A stretch of DNA of 64,000 nt, taken from contig CAJUPW010000001.1 in the NCBI GenBank assembly GCA_910588635.1, positions 38,385-102,384 of the forward strand, in the 5' to 3' direction. The DNA is from an uncultured Oscillospiraceae bacterium (GTDB taxonomy: Bacteria; Bacillota; Clostridia; Oscillospirales; Oscillospiraceae). Shown in pieces: positions 15,851-22,235 of this stretch. The translations under genes and the position numbers were made by a program. The notes below the pieces were generated by a model. It was not told the origin of the DNA, did not search any database, and saw only the letters and a program-made list of their open reading frames with translations. Position 1 is the first letter of the stretch. Every line of letters begins with the position of its first letter.

Positions 15851-16744
15851 TTACGTTAAAATATCCAGCTGCTTGTATTCTGCAATTCGTTGTTTGATCT
15901 CCTCCATGGGAATCTGGTCCCGGACGGCGGCAAAGTCGCTGGAAACGCGGGCCAGCTCCGCCTTGATCTGGGGGACCTCATACAAATCTCCGGCGCCGGT
16001 GCGGACATAGTAATCGGGCAGCAGGGCGCAGCCCACCGCGCCGCTCTCGGCCGCGGGCAGCTCCTCCGCCCCCTGGCTCACAGCGGCCAGCAGCCGCAGG
16101 TGGCTGTCGAAGTAGCCGTTGAGCTCCAGAAGGACCCCCATGCCGTTAAGGTCAAATACCTGGAGAGGAGCGCCGCCAGGGACGTCGAGCTGGCCGCCGC
16201 CGTAGAACGCCGGGGAATCTCCCAGCTCATACAGGCCGTTGCACACGTCCATCAGGCGCTGATATTCCTCCTGGGCTGGGAGGGTCTGGAGAGACCGGAG
16301 CACCATATCCGCCGCCCAGTCCAGCTCGCCCAGCACCTGGCAGCCGGGGAGGCTGGACAGCCGCCTGCCCAGAGGAGCCAGCCGGGCAATGGAAAGCAGT
16401 CCCCACACCCGGACCTGGATGTCGCTCAATTCCCCGGCCTTCTCCTCAATTTCGGCGGGGAGGTCGTTGTAGAGCAGCCCCTCCTTGTCCTCCAGCGCGC
16501 CGATGCGGTCGGAGCAGTCGTCCATAAGCCTGTCCCCCACCTTCTCGCAGACGGCGTCGTCGGCGCTGTAAATGGTGTCCGCCCGGTGGAGCCAGAGCCG
16601 GGCGCGGTTCAGCTCGCCCTGATCCATCGCGGCCGCGCCCATTTCATAATAGGCCTTGGACAGCCCCGCCCAGTCCTTTTTCCTCTGGAGATCGGTCAGC
16701 CGCTCCTCCGGTGTTTTGGCCTCTTTCTTTCCAAATCCAAACAC
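15851..16744 (-). CDS. Unknown protein with helical repeat-like N-terminus
   Basis: A 297-residue soluble protein of unknown family. Residues 15-60 (AKTPEERLTDLQRKKDWAGL onward, then AMDQGELNRARLWLHRADTI) look like one or two TPR-type helix pairs. The remainder is mixed, with no membrane segment or catalytic motif. A GTG start at 16744 is chosen because AGGAG lies 9 bp before it; the ATG three codons upstream overlaps that site. It is a single gene ended by its own terminator. It is not an obvious flagellar protein despite its position. Confidence 0.75.
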   Translation of the reverse strand: MFGFGKKEAKTPEERLTDLQRKKDWAGLSKAYYEMGAAAMDQGELNRARLWLHRADTIYSADDAVCEKVGDRLMDDCSDRIGALEDKEGLLYNDLPAEIEEKAGELSDIQVRVWGLLSIARLAPLGRRLSSLPGCQVLGELDWAADMVLRSLQTLPAQEEYQRLMDVCNGLYELGDSPAFYGGGQLDVPGGAPLQVFDLNGMGVLLELNGYFDSHLRLLAAVSQGAEELPAAESGAVGCALLPDYYVRTGAGDLYEVPQIKAELARVSSDFAAVRDQIPMEEIKQRIAEYKQLDILT

Positions 16745-16823
16745 AGCAGTCATCTCCTATTCTATTTTGGGATATCTGACCGCATTATAAGCCCGGAGGC
16801 CGGGACTGTCAATGCAGAAAAAA

Positions 16824-16889
16824 GTAGGGGCCGCCGCCCTCGGCGGCCCGTTTCAAATCCGGCGGGTCGCCCAGGGGGGCGACCCCTAC
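16824..16889. repeat. Interspersed palindromic repeat, copy 2
   Basis: The same arms as the element at 4390-4470: left GTAGGGGCCGCCGCCCTCGG, right GGCGACCCCTAC, but a shorter 66-bp unit with a different centre. It lies between the 297-aa gene start and ybjQ stop, again in an intergenic position. Confidence 0.75.
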
Positions 16890-16911
16890 GGTCAAGCCCC
16901 ACAGGATATCT

Positions 16912-17223
16912 TTACTTAAATCTCACCGCCGTGCCGTAGGCGATCACCTCGGCGGCCCCCTGCATCACGGCGGAGGAGCCGTAGCGGATGTTGACCACAG
17001 CGTCGGCCCCCAGGGACTCGGCCTCGTCCACCATGCGCTTGACGGCGATCTGACGGGCCTCGTTGAGCATCTCGGTATAGCCGGTGATCTCGCCGCCCAC
17101 CAGGGTTTTCATGCCGGCCATAAAGTCCTTGCCGAAGTTCTTGGACTGCACCACCGTGCCCTTTGCCATGCCCAGCACCTCAAATTCCTTCCCAGGGATG
17201 TAGTCGATGTTTACCAGCAGCAT
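16912..17223 (-). CDS. YbjQ-family (DUF74) protein
   Basis: A 103-residue protein of the YbjQ/UPF0145 family, which forms pentameric rings and is often labelled heavy-metal-binding without firm proof. Hallmarks are the VQSKNFGKDF segment, the long helix EMLNEARQIAVKRMVDEAE, and the terminal LGADAVVNIRYGSSAVMQGA. The start at 17223 follows AAGGAGG at 8 bp. It lies 26 bp downstream of the last of three MerR-linked membrane genes and may be in their transcript. Confidence 0.9.
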   Translation of the reverse strand: MLLVNIDYIPGKEFEVLGMAKGTVVQSKNFGKDFMAGMKTLVGGEITGYTEMLNEARQIAVKRMVDEAESLGADAVVNIRYGSSAVMQGAAEVIAYGTAVRFK

Positions 17224-17249
17224 AATATTTTCCTCCTTCATAAAATAAA

Positions 17250-17507
17250 TCAGTATTTTTTGGCTTCCTCCAGCTCGCCCTTCTCAATCTCCCGCACCCG
17301 CTGCCACAGGGCGGCGAAGGTGAAGGGAATGGTAATCAGATCGGCGATGGCCAGAAACAGCATCAGGCCGGCCAGCCATTCCGGCGGACTCATGGTCCGC
17401 AGCCAGAGCAAGGCGGCCACTGTCAGCAGCTGGAGCAGAGTGCTGACCGCTACAGACCGCACCGCCGCCCGCTTTTCCGCCCGGCGGTCAATACTTTTTG
17501 GCCTCAT
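17250..17507 (-). CDS. Small membrane protein, second free copy of the MerR-linked domain
   Basis: An 85-residue protein with two hydrophobic segments (about 18-37 and 43-65) and the C-terminal tail ALWQRVREIEKGELEEAKKY. This tail is clearly related to those of the two upstream genes (ALFQR...EEDDAKNY and ALYQR...EEDEAKKY). Its ATG at 17507 lies inside the end of the preceding gene, overlapping it by 20 bp, so translation is coupled. No function is known; homology to the membrane part of the regulator suggests a shared partner or signal. Confidence 0.8.
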   Translation of the reverse strand: MRPKSIDRRAEKRAAVRSVAVSTLLQLLTVAALLWLRTMSPPEWLAGLMLFLAIADLITIPFTFAALWQRVREIEKGELEEAKKY

Positions 17508-17742
17508 CCTCTTCGCCTCCCTTGACCTCCTTCCACCGCTGATACAGGGCAATGATGACCCCCACCGCGACGGCCAGGTAGATAAACGCGGTGAATAGAA
17601 TCACCCCGGTGGCGAAGGGCTCGGTCAGACCGCCGAAGTAGCCGGTCAGCATGGCTCCGGTGAGCAGGAACATGAACCCGGCCACCAAAACGGTGATGAC
17701 CACCGCCCCGGCAAAGCCCTTTCCTTCAATAGTTTTTCGCAT
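17488..17742 (-). CDS. Small membrane protein, first free copy of the MerR-linked domain
   Basis: An 84-residue protein with two membrane helices (about 9-32 and 42-64) and a charged tail ending EEDEAKKY. It aligns over its full length with the C-terminal membrane part of the MerR regulator next door (FAGAVV/YAGAIV, IIALYQRWKEV/LLALFQRIKEI). The ATG at 17742 overlaps the MerR gene end by 17 bp. It is probably produced by duplication of the 3' part of that gene. Confidence 0.82.
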   Translation of the reverse strand: MRKTIEGKGFAGAVVITVLVAGFMFLLTGAMLTGYFGGLTEPFATGVILFTAFIYLAVAVGVIIALYQRWKEVKGGEEDEAKKY

Positions 17743-18376
17743 CGTCTTCCTCTCCCTTCTGAATTTCCTTGATCCTTTGGAACAGGGCCAGCAGCACTCC
17801 CAGGATGACCACCCCGGGGATGGCCGCCAGCACCGCAACCAGCGCCAGAGGCGGGGCGTCGGCGGGGTCCACGGTGAAGCCCCACACCATCAGCGCGATG
17901 ATGCCGGCCATCAGGCCGGTGGTGAGCAGCGCCATGACAATGGCGCCCGCATACCGGACGGGCTTCAAGTCGTTCTTCTGCTTGTCCTGGAAGGTGGCGC
18001 CCGCCTGCTCCAGCCGGTCCATCTCCTCCAGCAGCCCGGCGGCATCCAGGGCGTTCAGCCGCTCCTCCCGGTCCTTCAGGGACTGGCAGAGCTGGATAGA
18101 CTGCTCCAGACTCTTCCGCTCCCGCTCCAGTGTGACCAGATGGCGGCGCATGCCGTCGGCCACCGTGCCGCCCGCCTGCATCCTTCTGATTTCCTCCAGA
18201 GGCACGCCCAGCTTGCGCATGAGCTTGATCTGCCGCAAGGCGGCCACCTCCGCCTCGCCGTAGTCCCGGTAGCCGTTCTCGCTGTTGCGCCGGGGGGACA
18301 GCAGCCCCTGTTCCTCATAGAAGCGGATGTTCTTTTTGGTGATGCCCACCTGGGCCTCCACCTCGTTGATTTTCAT
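17726..18376 (-). CDS. MerR-family regulator with C-terminal membrane anchor
   Basis: A 216-residue protein. Residues 1-70 are a MerR winged helix (MKINEVEAQVGITKKNIRFY, then EEQGLLSPRRNSENGYRDY), 75-125 a coiled coil, and about 138-200 two membrane helices followed by a charged tail ending EEDDAKNY. A membrane-tethered MerR should act on DNA from the inner membrane, perhaps sensing an envelope signal. It is followed by two overlapping genes encoding only the membrane part. The -10/-35 was not resolved. Confidence 0.9.
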   Translation of the reverse strand: MKINEVEAQVGITKKNIRFYEEQGLLSPRRNSENGYRDYGEAEVAALRQIKLMRKLGVPLEEIRRMQAGGTVADGMRRHLVTLERERKSLEQSIQLCQSLKDREERLNALDAAGLLEEMDRLEQAGATFQDKQKNDLKPVRYAGAIVMALLTTGLMAGIIALMVWGFTVDPADAPPLALVAVLAAIPGVVILGVLLALFQRIKEIQKGEEDDAKNY

Positions 18377-18448
18377 GGGCCCTCCCCCTTTCTGAGGCTA
18401 CCTTACACCTTCCACAAGGGGGAAGGTCAAGAGGTTTTTAAATTTTTT

Positions 18449-19153
18449 TCAGGTTCCATCCCCTGTAAGGTCGGTCCGCGGCCGTCCGCGCGAAATTTCC
18501 GTGACCGTCAGCCGCTCCCCCTCCACCCGGAATTTCACCTCCAGCCCGGAGAAGGACATGCCGTACGTCCGGTCCGGGTCGTCCTGATACCGGGGCCGCG
18601 GGTCCTGGGCCAGCACGGCCAGCAGGCCGGCCCGCTTGTCCTCCGTGACGGCCTCCAGCAGCTCCTGGGGGCAGCTCACCTCCAGGCCGTCCTCCCTGGG
18701 GGCGGAGGCAAAGCCTCCCACGGCGCCGGGCCTGCAGTCGGCGTAGGGCAGATAGGGCTTGATGTCGTAGATGGGGGTGCCGTCCATCAGGTCGGCCCCG
18801 GCCACGATGAGGACAGGCCCCAGCTCCCTGTCCTGCCTGACCTCAATCAGCCGTACGCAGCTCAGGCCGATGGGGTTGGGTCGAAAGGGAGACCGGGTGG
18901 CGAACACCCCCAGCCGCTTGTTCCCGCCCAGACGCGGGGGCCGGACGGTGGGGGACCAGCCCCGGGATTGGGAGAACTCCCAGAGCAGCCACAGGTGGGA
19001 GAAGCCCTCAATCCCCCGCAGGGCGCTGGCGTCCCGGTATCCGGGGGCAAAGACCACCTGGGCGGCGAGCTCCTCCACCAGGCCGCTCTGCCGGGGAATA
19101 CCGAATTTTGTCGCAAAGTCGCTTCTGATGTGGGCGATGGGGGTCATCTCCAT
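18449..19153 (-). CDS. trmO: tRNA t6A37 N6-methyltransferase TrmO (TsaA/YaeB family)
   Basis: A 234-residue enzyme of the SAM-dependent family that methylates N6-threonylcarbamoyladenosine at position 37 of certain tRNAs. Hallmarks are GIEGFSHLWLLWEF, the FATRSPFRPNPIGLSCVRL motif, and DLMDGTPIYDIKPYLPY. The family's C-terminal region is present (TYGMSFSGLEVKFRV). It appears to be a single gene, separate from the MerR cluster by about 70 bp. Confidence 0.93.
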   Translation of the reverse strand: MEMTPIAHIRSDFATKFGIPRQSGLVEELAAQVVFAPGYRDASALRGIEGFSHLWLLWEFSQSRGWSPTVRPPRLGGNKRLGVFATRSPFRPNPIGLSCVRLIEVRQDRELGPVLIVAGADLMDGTPIYDIKPYLPYADCRPGAVGGFASAPREDGLEVSCPQELLEAVTEDKRAGLLAVLAQDPRPRYQDDPDRTYGMSFSGLEVKFRVEGERLTVTEISRGRPRTDLTGDGT

Positions 19154-19205
19154 AAAAAATCCCTCCCGTACCTTTATTATAAGGCACAGGAGGTCGTTTG
19201 TCCAA

Positions 19206-19634
19206 TCAGCGGACGATAATATTTTCCGAAATCTCGCACAGGGCCTGGGCGGCCTCCATGTCGAACCGGCCGCTGCGGGCCAGGTCGGACAGGGAGATCA
19301 CCCCCACCAGCCTGCCGCCCTCCACCACAGGCAGGCGGCGTACCTGGTGCCGGGACATAAGCCGGGTGGCCTCCCGGCAGTCGTCCCCCGGGGCGACGGT
19401 GGCGCAGGAGCGGGTCATGATATCCCGCACCGGGGTCTGGGCCGGGTCCTCCTCGGCGGCAATGCACCGCAGGACGATGTCCCGGTCGGTAACCATTCCC
19501 CGCAGCCGGCGGTCCGCTCCGCACACGGGCAGCGCCCCAACGTTGTGCCGGCTGATGAGCCGGGCGGCCAGCGCCGCCGAGGAGGTTGGCTCCACCGTCA
19601 CCGCGCTGGGATTCATCAAATCCTTTACCTGCAC
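19206..19634 (-). CDS. Tandem CBS-domain protein
   Basis: A 142-residue protein consisting of two CBS motifs (VKDLMNPSAVTVEP...GMVTDRDIVLR and VRDIMTRSCATVAP...GVISLSDLAR), the pair that forms an adenine-nucleotide-sensing module. The GTG at 19634 is preferred because AAAGGG lies about 8 bp upstream; an ATG 63 bp further up is possible. Stand-alone CBS pairs usually modulate unknown partners; no partner is obvious here. Confidence 0.88.
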   Translation of the reverse strand: MQVKDLMNPSAVTVEPTSSAALAARLISRHNVGALPVCGADRRLRGMVTDRDIVLRCIAAEEDPAQTPVRDIMTRSCATVAPGDDCREATRLMSRHQVRRLPVVEGGRLVGVISLSDLARSGRFDMEAAQALCEISENIIVR

Positions 19635-19709
19635 AAAAACCACCCTTTCGGTAAAAATTGGCTTATGGCCAGTTTGCCCGAAAGGGCGGTCCTTCATACT
19701 ATTATCCGA

Positions 19710-19931
19710 TTATTTTTTATCCTTCTCCCACAGAAGGTATGTGCAGACCGCGATAACGGACGCAGTATATAAAATCGCGCCGATCTGCATCCGGTCAACA
19801 TCGTATCCGGGCAATATCACATGGTCGGAAATATAAATCGTGGTCAACACCCCTAACGCCAGGACCGCCGCGAAGATCAAACAGCATATCACGATTTTTC
19901 GAATCAAACTATGCTTCTTGAAAAATATCAT
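19710..19931 (-). CDS. Small two-helix membrane protein
   Basis: A 73-residue protein with two hydrophobic segments (about 10-33 and 47-67) and a charged end WEKDKK. AT-richer than its right-hand neighbours. It lies 11 bp downstream of the gene remnant at 19943-20094 and may belong to the same transferred island. No family recognised. Confidence 0.65.
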   Translation of the reverse strand: MIFFKKHSLIRKIVICCLIFAAVLALGVLTTIYISDHVILPGYDVDRMQIGAILYTASVIAVCTYLLWEKDKK

Positions 19932-19942
19932 GTTATTTCCCC

Positions 19943-20094
19943 CTATGGAGTATAGCTGACCTCAAGTTGTGCAGTATAATCTTCCTTTTTTGCAAAAACG
20001 TTAGGCGTAATAGAAGCAACCGCATCCTTCACAGAAATAGATAAAGAAGGATCAAATGATATGCCCACACCCCAATCACTGCGGCTCGTTACAG
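19943..20094 (-). pseudogene. 3' remnant of an unknown gene
   Basis: The minus strand encodes about 50 residues in one frame, including SDWGVGISFDPSLSISV, DAVASITPNVFAKKEDY and a terminal QLEVSYTP followed by a stop at 19943-19945. Composition looks coding, but there is no start codon with a ribosome site, and an in-frame TGA interrupts it just upstream within the 3' end of the intact 4-TM gene. It is best read as the C-terminus of a gene lost by deletion or recombination. Confidence 0.5.
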
Positions 20095-20538
20095 GTCGTC
20101 CCCGCCGGCGGATTCAGGACGGTAGAAAAGCAGCAAGGCAAGTACCTCCAAAACAGCCCCGTAAGTGATGGACACATACAACAAATTGCAGTCATTGAAT
20201 GGAAGAGGGATATCGACATGAATGTACACATAGAGGAAGATTGGAATCAGAGTATATACAAAGAAAATCGCGCCAACGACCAATCCCACCTTCATAAACG
20301 CTGCGTACTTTTTATGCCAGATATATTCCGCTTCCAGCAGAAGGGTGCCTTGCTTGTTGAAGAGTAGAGATTGCAAGGAGTAAAACAAAATGAGCAATAT
20401 CAGTGCGTTGAAGTCCAGGAGCTTGAACCTGGGGAAAAAAGACAGGATAAATAGACACATATCCAGAATCAGCGCTGCGGCCTGAATAGACCTTTTATCC
20501 CCCCATGCCGTCAGAACGCGCTGTGTTTTTTGCCACAT
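20089..20538 (-). CDS. Four-TM membrane protein of unknown function
   Basis: A 149-residue protein with about four membrane helices (20-36, 43-60, 83-106, 120-140) and a short hydrophilic N-terminus containing WGDKRS. It is last in a run of four minus-strand genes (XRE regulator, two secreted proteins, this one) spaced 34-56 bp apart, so co-transcription is likely. It could be an immunity, export or signalling partner of the secreted proteins; this is inference only. Confidence 0.75.
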   Translation of the reverse strand: MWQKTQRVLTAWGDKRSIQAAALILDMCLFILSFFPRFKLLDFNALILLILFYSLQSLLFNKQGTLLLEAEYIWHKKYAAFMKVGLVVGAIFFVYTLIPIFLYVYIHVDIPLPFNDCNLLYVSITYGAVLEVLALLLFYRPESAGGDDL

Positions 20539-20594
20539 TCTAAATACCTCCTAACCGCAGTTTACACTACAATCAACTCGGAACGGAGCGGTCT

Positions 20595-21077
20595 TTAATG
20601 GTCCACAGTAACAGTGATGTGGTGCGGAGGATTTCCCGAAGAGCTATCAGCGGCTTGGAAGCTAATTACAAATTCTACTTGTCGCAATTCTATATCTACT
20701 TTACCGGTCAAAAGGTGCTCTCTATAGTGGATAATGTCCCTTGATTCGATAGTATAAGTCCCCACATCTATGTTGTCCCAGTTATTGTTTCTAATAAACT
20801 TTTGCACCAGGGAAACCGAGGCATCAGGAAAAAAGACATCTGGAAGCCTTGCTCCCATAATACCAAATATTTTATTTTCTATGAACGTATATTGTTTAGA
20901 GTCCGTCGCTGTTACGTTGAAGGAACCGGTAGTCTCCCAGGGGGTCTTCACGGTATAATACTTAAATCTGTCACCTACATAAGGTTCAATTTCGCTGGCT
21001 GACGCAGGAAAGAAAAGTGTTGTCAACATAGCCATAGCCATAACGGCGCTGAGCAAATGCTTCATTGTCTTTTTCAT
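20595..21077 (-). CDS. Secreted protein, 160 aa, AT-rich island
   Basis: A Sec signal peptide (KKTMKHLLSAVMAMAMLTTL with cleavage after PASAS) precedes a mature region of about 130 residues rich in aromatic and beta-forming residues and without cysteine. No family recognised. AAGGAG precedes the ATG at 21077. It sits between another secreted protein and the 4-TM gene in one probable operon. Confidence 0.78.
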   Translation of the reverse strand: MKKTMKHLLSAVMAMAMLTTLFFPASASEIEPYVGDRFKYYTVKTPWETTGSFNVTATDSKQYTFIENKIFGIMGARLPDVFFPDASVSLVQKFIRNNNWDNIDVGTYTIESRDIIHYREHLLTGKVDIELRQVEFVISFQAADSSSGNPPHHITVTVDH

Positions 21078-21133
21078 TTTTATTCTCCTTTATTATAACA
21101 TAGTTTTCATAAAAATCAATCATTTTCATTTTG

Positions 21134-21523
21134 CTAAAAGTTGATCTCGCCGGCGACAGTAATTTCATAGGATTCCTTATTGCGGATTACAATCGTATAC
21201 TGGCCTCGCTGGCTTACCTCAATTGATTTGTTGATATGCCCACTTGTGGAATTTAAGGAATAGAATTTTCCGTCAGGGGCAACCACACCAAAATCAACGC
21301 TGGCAGAAGTTGGAACATAATCACAATCGAAAGCCACCTTATTACCCTTGTTCAGATTGATGCTCTGCCCCACGTATATAAAATCATTTTTGCCAATCCG
21401 ATGATTCAAAGAACCAAAAGCAAACGGAACAACAGCATTATCCTCTATTGCACCAGCAGGAGCGGCAGCACAACCGAGCAGCGCACAGACCAACAACATC
21501 GCACAAAAACGCTTGAACCGCAT
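21134..21523 (-). CDS. Secreted protein, 129 aa, AT-rich island
   Basis: The signal peptide runs from MRFKRFCAMLLVCALLGCAA to an AGA cleavage region (a lipobox-like LLGC is also present, so a lipoprotein is possible). The mature part has a beta-sandwich look, with GQYTIVIRNKESYEITV at the end resembling carbohydrate- or matrix-binding folds. ATG 21523 is used because AAAGGAGG lies 8-9 bp upstream. It follows the XRE regulator by 34 bp. Confidence 0.78.
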   Translation of the reverse strand: MRFKRFCAMLLVCALLGCAAAPAGAIEDNAVVPFAFGSLNHRIGKNDFIYVGQSINLNKGNKVAFDCDYVPTSASVDFGVVAPDGKFYSLNSTSGHINKSIEVSQRGQYTIVIRNKESYEITVAGEINF

Positions 21524-21557
21524 AAGCACATACCTCCTTTCCATGTAATTGAATGCT

Positions 21558-22022
21558 TTAAGAAGATACATCGACAAAAGAAATTTCTTCTCCCATCCCT
21601 ATATCTATCACCTCACCTTCCAAATCATCCATACTCACAGAAACACTCCGTTGCCTGATAAAGAGCAGTCCCCCGACTATGAGACCGGCGGCCAGAAGCA
21701 GCGCAATCAGCAAAGCGCGTTTTTTCCTCTGGCCGCGCTTTGATTTTGTTCCCTCTGCCACAGCCTCTTCCTGGGGCGTCCAGTCCTCCCCGGTATCCAT
21801 GGATTTTGGACGGCTGGACGGTGTCCAATCCTCTTTGACCCACTCATCCAGCGGCACGCCGTACAGGACGCTCAGGCGCATCAGATTTTCCGTGGTAGGG
21901 ACAGACGTGCCCGCCTCCCAGCGGGAAATTGTCTGTCGGGATACCTCCAGCTTCTCCGCGAGGTTGATTTGTGAGATGCCGTTTTCTTCTCTAAGGCGGT
22001 GGAGCTTTTCCTGTAACTTCAT
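21558..22022 (-). CDS. Membrane-anchored XRE-family regulator
   Basis: A 154-residue protein. Residues 1-65 are an XRE helix-turn-helix (ENGISQINLAEKLEVSRQTI followed by SRWEAGTSVPT); 70-98 a charged linker; 101-122 one membrane helix; 123-154 a short acidic external tail. Such proteins read the promoter of their own operon while tethered to the membrane. It is first in the four-gene operon, downstream of a strong promoter and a three-half-site operator. Confidence 0.88.
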   Translation of the reverse strand: MKLQEKLHRLREENGISQINLAEKLEVSRQTISRWEAGTSVPTTENLMRLSVLYGVPLDEWVKEDWTPSSRPKSMDTGEDWTPQEEAVAEGTKSKRGQRKKRALLIALLLAAGLIVGGLLFIRQRSVSVSMDDLEGEVIDIGMGEEISFVDVSS

Positions 22023-22056
22023 AATAAGACCTCCCGCTTATTTTTCAACCACAATT

Positions 22057-22096
22057 ATGTTACACCCAAAAATTTGATGTAACATCCATGTTACAT
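22057..22096. promoter_or_regulatory. Palindromic operator of the XRE operon
   Basis: Two 9-bp arms ATGTAACAT and ATGTTACAT around a CC centre (22077-22096), plus a third ATGTTACA half-site at 22057-22064. The set lies just downstream of the predicted start site, as expected for autorepression by the XRE protein. Confidence 0.75.
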
Positions 22097-22112
22097 TGTA
22101 TGTACCATTGCA

Positions 22113-22140
22113 ATTATACATTTTAAGCAATATTTGTCAA
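22113..22140 (-). promoter_or_regulatory. Sigma-A promoter of the XRE operon
   Basis: On the minus strand TTGACA (22135-22140) and TATAAT (22113-22118) are both exact consensus, spaced 16 bp. The operator at 22057-22096 covers roughly +15 to +55. Confidence 0.88.
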
Positions 22141-22163
22141 CCACAACCCGGCGTACCTCCACA

Positions 22164-22208
22164 GGAAAAGCCCCCGCAAAAGGCAGCGCCTTCCGCGGGG
22201 GCTTTTCC
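22164..22208 (-). terminator. Intrinsic terminator of htpG
   Basis: Stem GGAAAAGCCCCCGC / GCGGGGGCTTTTCC with a 17-nt AT/GC loop, starting 28 bp after the htpG stop. U-rich sequence closes the stem on the minus strand; it can also block read-through toward the XRE promoter region. Confidence 0.85.
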
Positions 22209-22235
22209 AATTTGCTTTGGGGCGGGACGGGAAAA

